Shown: in pieces, positions 1 through 7,729 of the stretch | Layout: every line of letters begins with the position of its first letter | How positions within the stretch are numbered: the stretch's first letter is position 1 | DNA from: Ignavibacteriaceae bacterium | GTDB taxonomy: Bacteria > Bacteroidota > Ignavibacteria > Ignavibacteriales > Ignavibacteriaceae | Assembly: GCA_025455085.1 (NCBI GenBank) | Contig: JALONF010000065.1 | Location: forward strand, 1 to 8,733 | DNA: 8,733 nt | Direction: 5' to 3' | Program-made: the position numbers and the translations under genes | Notes under the pieces: model-generated | Told to the model about the DNA's origin: nothing | The model's input: the letters and a program-made list of their open reading frames with translations, nothing else | The model's database searches: none

Positions 1-27
1 GAATTTGGTCCAAATAATTCGTTGCAT
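1..27 (-). CDS. 5' end of a truncated gene, unidentified
   Basis: A minus-strand ATG at 27-25 is preceded by the ribosome binding site AGGAG (38-34), six bases upstream. It opens a reading frame of nine codons (MQRIIWTKF) before the window ends. It is the first start codon after the attC at 90-198, so it is probably the gene of the next cassette in the array. Nine residues do not allow a family call. The good Shine-Dalgarno spacing and the position just inside a cassette start are the only support. Confidence 0.5.
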
Positions 28-89
28 ATTATTCTCCTGGTAGGAAATATTGAATTTCTGGAATATTTAAAAAAGGGCACACCACTTTC
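28..89 (-). other. 5' leader of the next cassette
   Basis: This short AT-rich stretch lies between the R' box of the first attC and the truncated gene at 27-1. Read on the minus strand it has a T-rich run (TTTTTT at about 75-70) and then AGGAG before the ATG. I see no convincing -35/-10 pair, so the gene may rely on read-through or on a promoter I cannot recognise. Confidence 0.4.
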
Positions 90-198
90 ATATAACGTTT
101 CCGGCGTATGCGACGTTTTCACCGTAGCGCAGCGAAGGTGAAAATGTGGCGAAGCCCAAGCGACCAAAGGGAGCGCCGCGCATGACGCCGTGTTATGT
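90..198 (-). repeat. attC-like recombination site 1 (end of the defence cassette)
   Basis: This is an imperfect dyad of about 109 bases. On the plus strand the outer arms are ATATAAC (90-96) and GTTATGT (192-198). Next come L-type arms GGCGTATGCG (103-112) and CGCATGACGCC (179-189), the second with one extra base (G184), as expected for an extrahelical base in L''. An inner hairpin pairs TTTTCACC (116-123) with GGTGAAAA (137-144). The spacer next to R' is 6 nt and the one next to R'' is 2 nt, resembling the unpaired central spacer of attC sites. On the minus strand R' is GTTATAT, which departs from the classical GTTRRRY at one position. The site lies just downstream of the last gene of the five-gene operon and in the same orientation as its genes, as in integron cassettes. 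A REP-like palindrome is the main alternative. Confidence 0.75.
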
Positions 199-250
199 GC
201 TGGGCAGAGAGCCACACCGTAAGTTTCTTAATAACCCCGCCCCCCTCTTT
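199..250. repeat. Left copy of an inverted repeat inside the defence cassette end
   Basis: Continuing inward from the R'' box, the plus strand reads GGCAGAGAGCCA (203-214), 18 variable bases, then AACCCCGCCCCCC (233-245). The same two blocks, in the same order and with a 17-base gap, occur in inverted orientation at the other end of the cassette (7771-7760 and 7742-7730). The blocks extend the attC complementarity to about 53 bases per arm, so a circularised cassette could form a long, interrupted stem around its attC. GGCAGAGAGCCA also holds a small internal dyad (GGC...GCC). Confidence 0.75.
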
Positions 251-285
251 CCGCCGGAGCACAGGACGTGCGGAGGCGGTCTTTT
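251..285. terminator. Stem-loop after the five-gene operon, possible terminator
   Basis: The plus strand pairs CCGCC (251-255) with GGCGG (275-279) and GCAC (259-262) with GTGC (268-271). The stems are separated by a symmetrical GGA/GGA internal loop and capped by AGGAC. The structure lies 18 bases past the stop codon of the kwaB-like gene. On the plus strand it is followed by TCTTTT, so it has intrinsic-terminator form for rightward transcripts. On the minus strand, which the operon uses, it is followed by AAAG and then G-rich sequence rather than a T tract. It could still protect the 3' end or slow the polymerase, but a classical terminator for the operon is not shown. Confidence 0.45.
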
Positions 286-296
286 AAAAATATTTA

Positions 297-1127
297 TTAA
301 ATTGCAATAACAGAATTTGCCAATCTTTTTTCTTTACTGAAAGGTGTTGTATAAAACCGCTGTTCGATACCGTACAACAAATATTTTAATTCATCATCAG
401 TCGATATTTCATACTGTAAACTTGATTCATCATATTTTATCTTATCTTCACAGTATTCATTTATGTAATTATGCATATCAGCTTTATCTTCTTTAGACAT
501 CGTAGACAAAGTGTTGACAACTAAAGCAATACGTTTTCTGTTTGGTTTGGAAACCACATCTACTCCATAGTTTCCCTTGATATTTATAAATGGTGATTTT
601 AAAAAATCATCTACTTCTGGATCTGTTGCCTCTTTGTAGAGGACATCAATGCCCTTGAATATAGCAGATATAGTAGCTAAACTTTTAAAGATTATCGTAT
701 TAGATTTTTTATAAAATATTGCATCAGGCATCTCGTTGATTATTAAACGATTATTGCTTTTTTCAATTTCTGCGACCTCACCAAATACAATCATCTTTTT
801 ATGGATAAATAGAGAAGACGTTATTTTTTGAAAATAGAAATCGTCCTTCTGGGTAGAAAAAATATATGATAATTTTTTGAACTGATCCTTTTTCAATTCG
901 TCATAATCTTTTGAATCAAATGCATCTTTCAAATAATCAAGGCAAAAATCCCGCGAGGTGAAGTTTTCAATTTTGTACCATGAATCTTCATCGAGATTAT
1001 GATCAGGTGTATATGGAATGCAATGTTTAAGATCAACACTTATGCTGTTGAAGAGTGTATTGTCAGATAGAAGCTTAAATATAGATTTTTTTGCTTTTCC
1101 CTTTACTTTTGCAAAGACATAATCCAT
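297..1127 (-). CDS. kwaB: Kiwa-type anti-phage protein KwaB-like (DUF4868)
   Basis: This is a soluble 276-residue protein with no signal peptide or membrane segment. I recognise the DUF4868 style of KwaB, the second component of Kiwa. It has a central block INEMPDAIFYK (131-140) that leads into FKGIDVLYKEAT (157-168) and EVDDFL (171-176), and a C-terminal signature with GIEQRFYTT (253-261) and KRLANSV (267-273). This recognition is from memory, not from a search. Known KwaB proteins are near 315 residues, so this one is slightly short. In Kiwa, KwaB is the cytoplasmic DNA-associated effector that works with the membrane protein KwaA, and the preceding gene here has that topology. The ATG overlaps the upstream stop by one base (TAATG), with GAGAGGAG before it giving a strong ribosome binding site. 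It is the last gene of the hsd operon. Confidence 0.78.
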   Translation of the reverse strand: MDYVFAKVKGKAKKSIFKLLSDNTLFNSISVDLKHCIPYTPDHNLDEDSWYKIENFTSRDFCLDYLKDAFDSKDYDELKKDQFKKLSYIFSTQKDDFYFQKITSSLFIHKKMIVFGEVAEIEKSNNRLIINEMPDAIFYKKSNTIIFKSLATISAIFKGIDVLYKEATDPEVDDFLKSPFINIKGNYGVDVVSKPNRKRIALVVNTLSTMSKEDKADMHNYINEYCEDKIKYDESSLQYEISTDDELKYLLYGIEQRFYTTPFSKEKRLANSVIAI

Positions 1128-1675
1128 TATTTACTCCTCTCAATAAATGTATAATTATTGATTCGAAAAGCTTTCTCAATCTCCACTTCATCAGGATACC
1201 GATAATTATTTCGGCTGATTAGAAACACGGTTGTACCCTTGAGGGTTTTAACATTGTAAAATTCGAAACCGAAAAGCAAAAAAAGAGGATTAAAGTACAA
1301 AGCCTGCGATTTATAAGTGAAAATAAACAATATACAGTAAACAAATATCAGTGATTCCCAATTGGAAATGCTGAGTGCTACAAAAAAATAACCAAGATAA
1401 CTCGGCAAGAAGCTATTGTTTGCATGTTCAATGCTGATAATGTCGCCTTTTTTGAATTCATCCTTTCCAAGAAGAGGGCTTAGCAGAATACTTGTTCCCG
1501 TAAGTAACACAGGTATGGCAAAATATAATATATATGATACGAAATGAGGCAGATTTACCAGCCATGAATTACCAGGAAAGAAATGACCCAAAGTATAAGT
1601 TTTTTGAACTAAAAATACAATTACCAATAACAAAGTAGCATTTAAAGTCAGGAGTATTCTGAATAAGCTGTTCAT
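1127..1675 (-). CDS. kwaA: Multi-pass membrane protein, KwaA-like (Kiwa)
   Basis: This 182-residue protein is rich in Leu, Ile and Phe. Hydrophobic segments are visible at about 6-24, 44-68, 88-103 and 106-122, with a further hydrophobic patch at 126-138. A soluble C-terminal tail follows from about residue 141, containing TTVFLISRNNYRYPDE (148-163). Four membrane spans followed by a cytosolic tail, immediately upstream of a DUF4868-like gene, fit KwaA, the membrane sensor of Kiwa. KwaA sequences diverge widely, so the call rests largely on topology and on the neighbour. The start codon overlaps the hsdS stop by one base (TAATG), and GAAGGTG just upstream is a plausible ribosome binding site. 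Expression should therefore be coupled to the restriction-modification genes. If it is not KwaA, it is an unidentified inner-membrane protein. Confidence 0.7.
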   Translation of the reverse strand: MNSLFRILLTLNATLLLVIVFLVQKTYTLGHFFPGNSWLVNLPHFVSYILYFAIPVLLTGTSILLSPLLGKDEFKKGDIISIEHANNSFLPSYLGYFFVALSISNWESLIFVYCILFIFTYKSQALYFNPLFLLFGFEFYNVKTLKGTTVFLISRNNYRYPDEVEIEKAFRINNYTFIERSK

Positions 1676-2934
1676 TATTGCACCTTCACTTGATCATTCA
1701 TGAGCATGGGAAGGAGCCAGTCGCGCAAATTTCTAAGTTCATTGTTTTCAATAATCAATGCAGAAAGCTTTTTAATTGTGGGTGAAATTATTTTTCCAAA
1801 TAATACAGATAAATCATGGTTGTAAGGGACTTTATATTTCATCATAACATCAGGGTTAACACGCTTGTGACTATTTGATGTACCTGTTGCTGACAAGCTG
1901 CAATATGAAATAAATGGTTGGTCACGGGCTATCATATACAAATAATTCTTTAATGATTCATTGGAGGAGCGCCACACGACAAACTCAGTTGATGAAATAG
2001 TATCGCTTTCATCTCTTGCATACACAACTCTATTAAACCAAGGATTTAGTTTTGAAACTAAAATATCAGATTTTTTAATAGAAAATTTATTGCTTTGGAT
2101 TTCTTTCCCTTTTTCAATAATATAAGTTCCAAAAGCATCGAAAGCAGGTATGCTGTAATGATTAAAATCTTTTTCTGGATTCTCGAATGGATTTATTTGT
2201 TCAGTTGCAACATCGGTAATTTCAGAAAGACATTTTACGTCCCACCCCTCCGGAATTTCCCGCTTCAACTTCTCATTCCAAACCATCTTCCCACCGCTCG
2301 ACTTGTAGGGCTTTCCGTTTTTATCGGGCCTGCCCTGAGCGAAGTCGAAGGGAAAATCAAACTGCACAAACCAGTAGTCATACAGCGTCTTTGCCATGGC
2401 TTCCAGTTCGGCATTGATGCGGTTGTTGAGTTCGATTTTTGCGTCGAGGGAGGAGAGGACAGCGGTGATTTTCTTATGTTCCTTTTCAACAGGGACTGGT
2501 ACATATAGTTCTTGTAGTGACTGTAATGATAGATTCTTAATTGTTGAACCAGTTGCAACATTGTAAAAATGTTTTTGAATAGGCTTTAATTGAAAATAGT
2601 AATAGTAAAACTTATTTATATTTGTTTTAAAATTTAAATATGCAGCACTTTTCCCAAGAATTACTTTTTCTGAATTATAAAAAGCCATATTTCCAATAGA
2701 ACCATTGATACCCAATAATAAAGTATTTTCATTAAGCTCAATGTAGTGCTTATTGAATTCTTCTTCTGTAACGGTTTTAACTGAATTTGTTAATTCAATT
2801 TTACCGTTATTCAGATTGTTTCCGTTAACAAAAAAGTAATCAGTACCATTTGAATAAATTGGAGTTCCATGTAAACCGTCACCAATTCGAGTACATAAAG
2901 TATCTAATTTGTGGTATTGCCAGTTATTACTCAT
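1675..2934 (-). CDS. hsdS: Type I restriction-modification specificity subunit HsdS
   Basis: This 419-residue protein would choose the bipartite DNA target for the type I complex. Target recognition domain 1 spans about 1-150. A conserved helical spacer follows at 154-195 (KITAVLSSLDAKIELNNRIN, then AKTLYDYWFVQFDFPF). The usual linker NGKPYKSSGG (206-215) and IPEGW (227-231) introduce domain 2, and the C-terminal helical repeat (about 378-412) ends in RNLRDWLLPML. The two helical regions set the gap between the half-sites. Length is typical. The start codon lies inside the end of hsdM (8-base overlap) and the ribosome binding site is weak, so translation is probably coupled. Residues of about 197-203 (DFAQGRP) look like an in-frame insertion of a dispersed DNA repeat in the linker. 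The target sequence cannot be predicted. Confidence 0.96.
   Translation of the reverse strand: MSNNWQYHKLDTLCTRIGDGLHGTPIYSNGTDYFFVNGNNLNNGKIELTNSVKTVTEEEFNKHYIELNENTLLLGINGSIGNMAFYNSEKVILGKSAAYLNFKTNINKFYYYYFQLKPIQKHFYNVATGSTIKNLSLQSLQELYVPVPVEKEHKKITAVLSSLDAKIELNNRINAELEAMAKTLYDYWFVQFDFPFDFAQGRPDKNGKPYKSSGGKMVWNEKLKREIPEGWDVKCLSEITDVATEQINPFENPEKDFNHYSIPAFDAFGTYIIEKGKEIQSNKFSIKKSDILVSKLNPWFNRVVYARDESDTISSTEFVVWRSSNESLKNYLYMIARDQPFISYCSLSATGTSNSHKRVNPDVMMKYKVPYNHDLSVLFGKIISPTIKKLSALIIENNELRNLRDWLLPMLMNDQVKVQ
2329..2352. repeat. Short dispersed-type repeat inserted in frame in hsdS
   Basis: The core CCCTGAGCGAAGTCGAAGGG (2333-2352), preceded by CCTG, is a partial palindrome with CCCT/AGGG ends. 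I know this kind of sequence as a repeat scattered through many environmental bacterial genomes. Its translations (DFAQGR here, ALSEVEG and STSLRAG in other frames) recur in unrelated predicted proteins. It falls between the first conserved helix (ending DFPF) and the DKNGKPYKSSGG linker of HsdS and adds about six to eight residues without breaking the frame. The recognition of the repeat family is from memory and not verified here. Confidence 0.65.
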
Positions 2935-4552
2935 ATTTCAAACCTGCTAACTGTTTCTTTATCTCTTTTTCCAGTTCTCTCGACTCAGAAAACAGTGTAT
3001 CAAGGTTGCTTCTATATGATTTCATCTTCGCTTCAAACTCTTCCGGCGTAATATCAACATATTCAATCTTCACATCAAAATACTGGCCTGCGCTTAAGGA
3101 GTAGTTTTTCTCTTTTATCTGTTCATACGAAACAACAACGGTAAAGTCTTCAACCGCCTTGTGTTCATGAAAAGTTTTAATTATTAAATCCTCTTCCTCA
3201 GGCGAAAGTAATGTTTTCTGGTTTTTCCCTTCCTTTACCGTAGTCCCGAGTTTTGAGGCGTCCATCAGCACAATGTCGCCTTTGGTGTTTGCTTTATCAA
3301 GGAAAAGAACCGAAACATTCGTGCCGGTTGTTGCAAAAATATTGCTCGGCATAGACACAACGCCACGGAGCATTTTCTTTTCTACAAGCCGCTCGCGTAT
3401 CTTTTTCTCAATTCCGCTTTGTGCGGTAATAAAGCCGGTTGGTACAACAATTGCCGCTTTTCCTTTTTCAGAGAGAGAATACATAATGTGCTGAATGAAA
3501 AGCAGGTAAATTGCCATCTTATCAGGACTTTTAGGTGTGATATTGGGAATACCTGCAAAGAAGCGGTCATGGTTCTGTTTAGTATCGAGGTCATCCCTCC
3601 AATCGCTAAAATCCAGTTTAAAAGGCGGATTTGATACAATATAGTCAAAAGTTGCCAGCTTTTCGCCGTTTTTATGATAGGGCGTAAGTAGGGTATTACC
3701 CTGAATGATATTCTGGATGGAGTGAACCAGATTATTTAAAATAAGATTGAGCCGAAGCATACTTGATGATTTTTGGGAAATATCCTGAGAGTAAATAGTG
3801 CAGCGGTCTTCACCGATAGCATGCGCCAGATTCATTAAGAGAGTTCCCGAACCAGCGGCTGGGTCATAACAGGTTACATTGCTCACCTTTTTATCAACAA
3901 GAATTGATGCCATGATTTTTGAAACAGCGTGAGGTGTATAGTATTCAGCGTATTTACCGCCCCCGTCCTTGTTGTAGTCTTTTATGAGGTACTCAAAAAT
4001 GGTAGAAAAGAAATCGAACTTCTGACTGAAAATTTTTTCAAAACTGAAATTGACAAGTTGGTTAATCAGGGCCTTGCAGAAATCGTCCCGTTTCTTTGAA
4101 CTGCCGGTAATATAGGTTGATAATTCGTCAAATAGGGTGACTTTTGTACCTTCTTCGGTTTTAACAGAAAATATTTCATTGTTGAATATGGCAATATCTC
4201 GTAGGGTATCATCAAAAAGTTTTGCGTATTCACTTTCATTCTGCCTGTTGTGCAGATATGACAAGAAATGTTCCCGCTTTAATTTTGCACTATCAGGGCT
4301 CATTCGCAGAATTAGCTTTTCATACTCTTTATCTGAATATTTCGCAATATCCTGTTCCCAGTTGGCGGAGTTCTTCAGCTTCGGGTCAAGTTCCTTAACT
4401 TCATAACCGAACTTGTCATTCATAAACTTATACAGAAAGACCTGGGTAATGATTTTAAACTCATTGCCGTCATTGCCGAGTCCGTAATTGGCGCAAATGC
4501 CCTTCAAATTATCTATAAGCTCTTTTGTGCTTGCAGTAAAATCCAATGTCAT
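2927..4552 (-). CDS. hsdM: Type I restriction-modification DNA methyltransferase subunit HsdM
   Basis: This 541-residue N6-adenine methyltransferase subunit transfers methyl groups from S-adenosylmethionine to adenines in the HsdS-specified site and forms the M2S core. An N-terminal helical HsdM_N-type region covers about 1-150. The catalytic domain follows, with KYAEYYTP (200-207), the SAM-binding motif I DPAAGSGT (230-237) and the catalytic motif IV NPPF (308-311). The C-terminus (about 505-540) is charged and helical, probably a coiled coil that contacts HsdS. No key residue is missing. The ATG overlaps the hsdR stop as ATGA, with GGGAG about eight bases upstream as ribosome binding site. 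The stop codon lies within the start of hsdS. Length is close to that of type IC methyltransferases such as EcoR124I. Confidence 0.97.
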   Translation of the reverse strand: MTLDFTASTKELIDNLKGICANYGLGNDGNEFKIITQVFLYKFMNDKFGYEVKELDPKLKNSANWEQDIAKYSDKEYEKLILRMSPDSAKLKREHFLSYLHNRQNESEYAKLFDDTLRDIAIFNNEIFSVKTEEGTKVTLFDELSTYITGSSKKRDDFCKALINQLVNFSFEKIFSQKFDFFSTIFEYLIKDYNKDGGGKYAEYYTPHAVSKIMASILVDKKVSNVTCYDPAAGSGTLLMNLAHAIGEDRCTIYSQDISQKSSSMLRLNLILNNLVHSIQNIIQGNTLLTPYHKNGEKLATFDYIVSNPPFKLDFSDWRDDLDTKQNHDRFFAGIPNITPKSPDKMAIYLLFIQHIMYSLSEKGKAAIVVPTGFITAQSGIEKKIRERLVEKKMLRGVVSMPSNIFATTGTNVSVLFLDKANTKGDIVLMDASKLGTTVKEGKNQKTLLSPEEEDLIIKTFHEHKAVEDFTVVVSYEQIKEKNYSLSAGQYFDVKIEYVDITPEEFEAKMKSYRSNLDTLFSESRELEKEIKKQLAGLKYE

Positions 4553-7500
4553 GCAAATACTCCCTGATATTCATTCATATATTCTTTAGCGACACATGCA
4601 TTGATAAATTTTGCTGCATCTGTGTCGAGGTCAATTTTAACTTTTTCAAAACCGTCAATTACCATCGGCATAAGAAGGCTGGTAAAGTACCCTTCATTTT
4701 GAAGAAGTCGTGTATTGATGAGTACTTTTTCATCGGTCTGCTTCTTTATATCCATTAAAGTTTCATAAATGGAGCTTTCTTTTTTTGAGACAGTGCCTTT
4801 TTCCAGAATTCGTTTATGAATTCGGGCATACTTGGCATCGTTTTCGTATTTTGCTTTAAGGAGATTATTCTTACGGTTTAATTCAGTTACCCTGTCGAAT
4901 ATTTTTTGCAGAAAACCGATGTTCTCTTTCATTTCATCCTGTGAAATTTCATCAAGGTTCTTTTTGTCAAAAAGCCGTTTTAATTCTTCATAAAGAGAAA
5001 TAAATTCCGGATCTTTCTGGTCAAAGTTGTTTCCCATGGCCTCTCGGGTTTTTCTGAGCATGTCTTTAATCTGGTCGGCAATTATCATCTCTTCTTCTGA
5101 TATTTTCCGGAACATGAAAAGCACATTTTCAAGAGCGACATTCAATAGATTGGTAGTATCAACATTATTCTGCACGGATTCTTTCAGATTTAACAGGTCA
5201 AGATGTCGTACCGTTTCATTATAAAGCTGGTTTAATTTTTTAAAGTCGAGCATTTCGAGCAATTCAAAATGACCGTAAAGCCTTATGATATTGTAAAGGT
5301 TTTTCGCATTCTCAAGGGCTTTCTTGATTTCCAGCACTGTTTTGCGGTCTTCTATCTGGCTTATCTGCTGGGAGAATATTTCCGCATTGGTAAGGTCGTA
5401 ATGAAAAAGTTTATCTTTAATATCGAGAATGTCTGCTTCAATCTCTTCTTTGGTTTTAAATAGATTTGAATAATTCTCCATTTCATCGCCGAGTTCTGCC
5501 TGTAATTCTTCAAAATACTCCTTGTTTGTTTTATCAAATTCACTTCTGATGTCAGCGAAATCTACAACAAAGCCATATCTGAACTTCTTGTAGGGGCGGT
5601 TTACTCTCGTAAGAGTTTGAAGCAGATTATGGTCTTTAATTAAACGTCCGATATACAGTTTTTTCAGCCGTTTGGCGTCAAATCCGGTGAGTAACATATT
5701 GTAGACAAACAATATATCAATTTTACCGTCTTTGAAATCTTCAATCTCCTGTTTTCTATCATCCTTTGAGCCGACATCATGCAATATAAGTGAAGCTGTC
5801 AGTTTTCGCTGAATATCAATTTTATATGATCCGTACTCGGCAACAGGCTCGGCAACTTTCAAATAGTCAGTAGATACTTCTTCGATAGTTTGCTGTTCGG
5901 GATTATATTTTCGAATAAAAATATTGAAAAGTATTCGTGCCTGGTCTGCGCTGTCGCATACGACCATGCCGCCGACTGTATGGTCACCAAAACGGATTCT
6001 GCTTTTTATAAAGTCCTGAATGATATAGTCTAGCATCGGTTCGGCAAATCGAATATGAGCATAAATAATTCGTTTCTCAACATCACCTTTTAATATCTCA
6101 ACCTCTTTCAATGCTTGTTCGAGTTGTATCTTGTAGTTTGTTTCAATGCCTTCACGAATCAAGCGCAAGGTGTAGCCGTCAGCAATGGAAGCATTATAAT
6201 AATATTTGTGGATATAATCGCCGAAAGTCTCTTTTGATTTTCTCTCCTTCAAAATCAGCGGGGTTCCGGTTAAGCCAATCAAAATGGCACTTCTGTCCGA
6301 ATTAAACAGATTGGCAAGAAAACTTCCTTTGGGGTTATAGCTACGGTGAACTTCATCAAGGAAATATATTCTCTGAATGTTTATATCATAATCTTTATCA
6401 TGCAACACGTCGGTGTCGTCTTTAAATTTCTGTATGTTTACAACGGTAATTTCTCTATTGCCGGTCAGACCATGGATTGCTTTTCTTTCTCTGAAATTTT
6501 TAAGAAGTTCTTCTTTGGAATTTACAGTATGAACAGATAAACCTCTTATGGTAAATTCCCGCTTCGCCTGATTCATTAAATCTATTCGATCCACAATAAA
6601 GTAAAACTTTGGCACAATGTTTTTCTTTTGGAAATAATCTGTAAGACAATGAACATTATAATATGAAAGAGCGGTTTTACCGCTTCCCTGTGTGTGCCAG
6701 ATAATTCCTTTTTTGATACCTTTACCGAGTTTTGACTGTATTGCCTTTGTCGCAAATAATTGAGGATACCGCATAATATGTTTTTCAAGACCTTTTGATT
6801 CTTGCACATAGGCAATACAGTATTTCAGAATAAATGCCAATCGTTCTTTGCTGAACAAAGATGTTATAATTCGATTTGTCGGGGTATTTGGTTCTTTATT
6901 TGTGAGAAACTCTGGGGAGTGCTTGATCGCAGAAAGGTTGGTATCTTTAAGAACAATATTTTCAATAGTATCTACTTCTGGATTAAGCAGAGTGTAAAAT
7001 ATTAAATCTTCTTCCTCTCGAAAGCAGTTAAAGTTAGCATCAGCAAGTGAAGTCGAAGAATAAAATGCCCCCTGTATAGGTTCAATAGAATCAGAGTCAT
7101 ATTCCATATTATTAGAAAAAACAAGTATTTGCGAGATGTTTATGAACTTCTTGAATTTTAGATTCTTGAAGCGAACATTTATTCTATCACGTTCTGCCAA
7201 TATGCCTTCATGGTTGTTTGGCTTTTTTACTTCGATAAAGGCAAGCGGCATTCCATTGATAAGAAGTGTTATATCTGGTCTGAATTCATCATCGCCATTC
7301 TTATAGGTAAGTTCAGTAACCACATGAAATGAATTGTTATTGAAATCTTTAAAATCAATTAGCTTTAAGCCGGAGTTGGCAGTAAGCATTTGATAAAAAA
7401 CCTTTCCTAAATCATCATTATCCAGACAAAGAGAAATGTCTTCAAGTAAGCGTTTTGTGTCAATATCAGGTATATCTGAATTTATCCGAGTTATACTTTC

Positions 7501-7632
7501 ATTAAATACCTCAGTGAATATATTGGTTTCATTATGTCGTTTGGAATTAGTGAGAGACAAATACTTATACCCTAATCTGCACAAGTGGAGAATTGCTGGT
7601 ATTTTTACTCTTGTGTTTTCATTAAAACTCAT
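4549..7632 (-). CDS. hsdR: Type I restriction endonuclease/translocase subunit HsdR
   Basis: This 1027-residue motor and nuclease subunit uses ATP to translocate unmethylated DNA and cut it at a distance. The N-terminal PD-(D/E)XK nuclease is visible as RPD (118-120; D120) and IEVKKPN (133-139; E134, K136). The superfamily 2 helicase core follows: Walker A HTQGSGKT (313-320), motif Ia VDRIDLMNQ (347-355), a DEAH-like DEVH (426-429), motif III LTGTP (454-458), motif V LLTGFDA (647-653) and motif VI TRVNRPYK (675-682). The remainder to the C-terminus is helical and probably docks on the methyltransferase. All catalytic residues are intact, and length matches type IC HsdR proteins. It is the first gene of the operon. 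The ATG has GGAGAG ten bases upstream and the stop overlaps hsdM by four bases. Confidence 0.97.
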   Translation of the reverse strand: MSFNENTRVKIPAILHLCRLGYKYLSLTNSKRHNETNIFTEVFNESITRINSDIPDIDTKRLLEDISLCLDNDDLGKVFYQMLTANSGLKLIDFKDFNNNSFHVVTELTYKNGDDEFRPDITLLINGMPLAFIEVKKPNNHEGILAERDRINVRFKNLKFKKFINISQILVFSNNMEYDSDSIEPIQGAFYSSTSLADANFNCFREEEDLIFYTLLNPEVDTIENIVLKDTNLSAIKHSPEFLTNKEPNTPTNRIITSLFSKERLAFILKYCIAYVQESKGLEKHIMRYPQLFATKAIQSKLGKGIKKGIIWHTQGSGKTALSYYNVHCLTDYFQKKNIVPKFYFIVDRIDLMNQAKREFTIRGLSVHTVNSKEELLKNFRERKAIHGLTGNREITVVNIQKFKDDTDVLHDKDYDINIQRIYFLDEVHRSYNPKGSFLANLFNSDRSAILIGLTGTPLILKERKSKETFGDYIHKYYYNASIADGYTLRLIREGIETNYKIQLEQALKEVEILKGDVEKRIIYAHIRFAEPMLDYIIQDFIKSRIRFGDHTVGGMVVCDSADQARILFNIFIRKYNPEQQTIEEVSTDYLKVAEPVAEYGSYKIDIQRKLTASLILHDVGSKDDRKQEIEDFKDGKIDILFVYNMLLTGFDAKRLKKLYIGRLIKDHNLLQTLTRVNRPYKKFRYGFVVDFADIRSEFDKTNKEYFEELQAELGDEMENYSNLFKTKEEIEADILDIKDKLFHYDLTNAEIFSQQISQIEDRKTVLEIKKALENAKNLYNIIRLYGHFELLEMLDFKKLNQLYNETVRHLDLLNLKESVQNNVDTTNLLNVALENVLFMFRKISEEEMIIADQIKDMLRKTREAMGNNFDQKDPEFISLYEELKRLFDKKNLDEISQDEMKENIGFLQKIFDRVTELNRKNNLLKAKYENDAKYARIHKRILEKGTVSKKESSIYETLMDIKKQTDEKVLINTRLLQNEGYFTSLLMPMVIDGFEKVKIDLDTDAAKFINACVAKEYMNEYQGVFA

Positions 7633-7700
7633 AATATTTTATCTCTCCAAATAACTCATCTATTCAATAAGCCAATATATCTTCAAATCATTTACCCTCT
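7633..7700 (-). promoter_or_regulatory. hsdR leader with ribosome binding site; weak promoter candidate
   Basis: On the minus strand GGAGAG (7648-7643) lies ten bases before the hsdR ATG and is a clear ribosome binding site. The only sigma70-like pair I can propose is TTGAAG (7686-7681), 17 bases, then ATAGAT (7663-7658), which is poor at the -10. The stretch is AT-rich and lies between a hairpin and hsdR, so a promoter here is plausible but not demonstrated. Transcription could also enter from an upstream cassette. Confidence 0.35.
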
Positions 7701-7729
7701 TGCGAGCCACACGGACGTGGCGAGCTCTT
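7701..7729. repeat. Stem-loop near the start of the defence cassette
   Basis: The plus strand pairs GCCAC (7706-7710) with GTGGC (7717-7721), loop ACGGAC. A symmetrical GA/GA internal loop sits outside it, then GC/GC pairs. It resembles the stem-loop at 251-279 at the other cassette end. Both contain GGACGTG on the plus strand, a short inner stem and opposed purine mismatches. No T tract follows on either strand, so I do not call it a terminator. Lying in the hsdR leader, it could influence the mRNA 5' end. Confidence 0.5.

Noticed and set aside
90..198. Reading the three dyads as a CRISPR array or as tRNA/ncRNA genes
   Set aside because: The units are long, divergent and kilobases apart, without regular spacers. 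They show no cloverleaf or tRNA-like features.
233..245. G-quadruplex in the GGGGGGCGGGG blocks (also at 7730-7742)
   Set aside because: Each has only two adjacent G runs, too few for an intramolecular quadruplex.
251..285. Classical rho-independent terminator for the five-gene operon
   Set aside because: The T tract follows the hairpin only on the plus strand. The operon is read on the minus strand, where A and G follow.
2095..2561. Open frames on both strands opposite hsdS, one with ALSEVEG and one with STSLRAG
   Set aside because: They are shadows of hsdS. The striking peptides are other-frame translations of the dispersed repeat at 2329-2352, and neither frame has a ribosome binding site.
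1675..2934. Phase-variable hsdS by inversion or slippage
   Set aside because: I see no second hsdS, no recombinase, no long inverted repeats in the target domains and no homopolymer or tandem tract that would shift the frame.
4546..4758. Plus-strand open frame opposite the 3' end of hsdR
   Set aside because: It lacks a start signal and overlaps intact hsdR and hsdM on the opposite strand.
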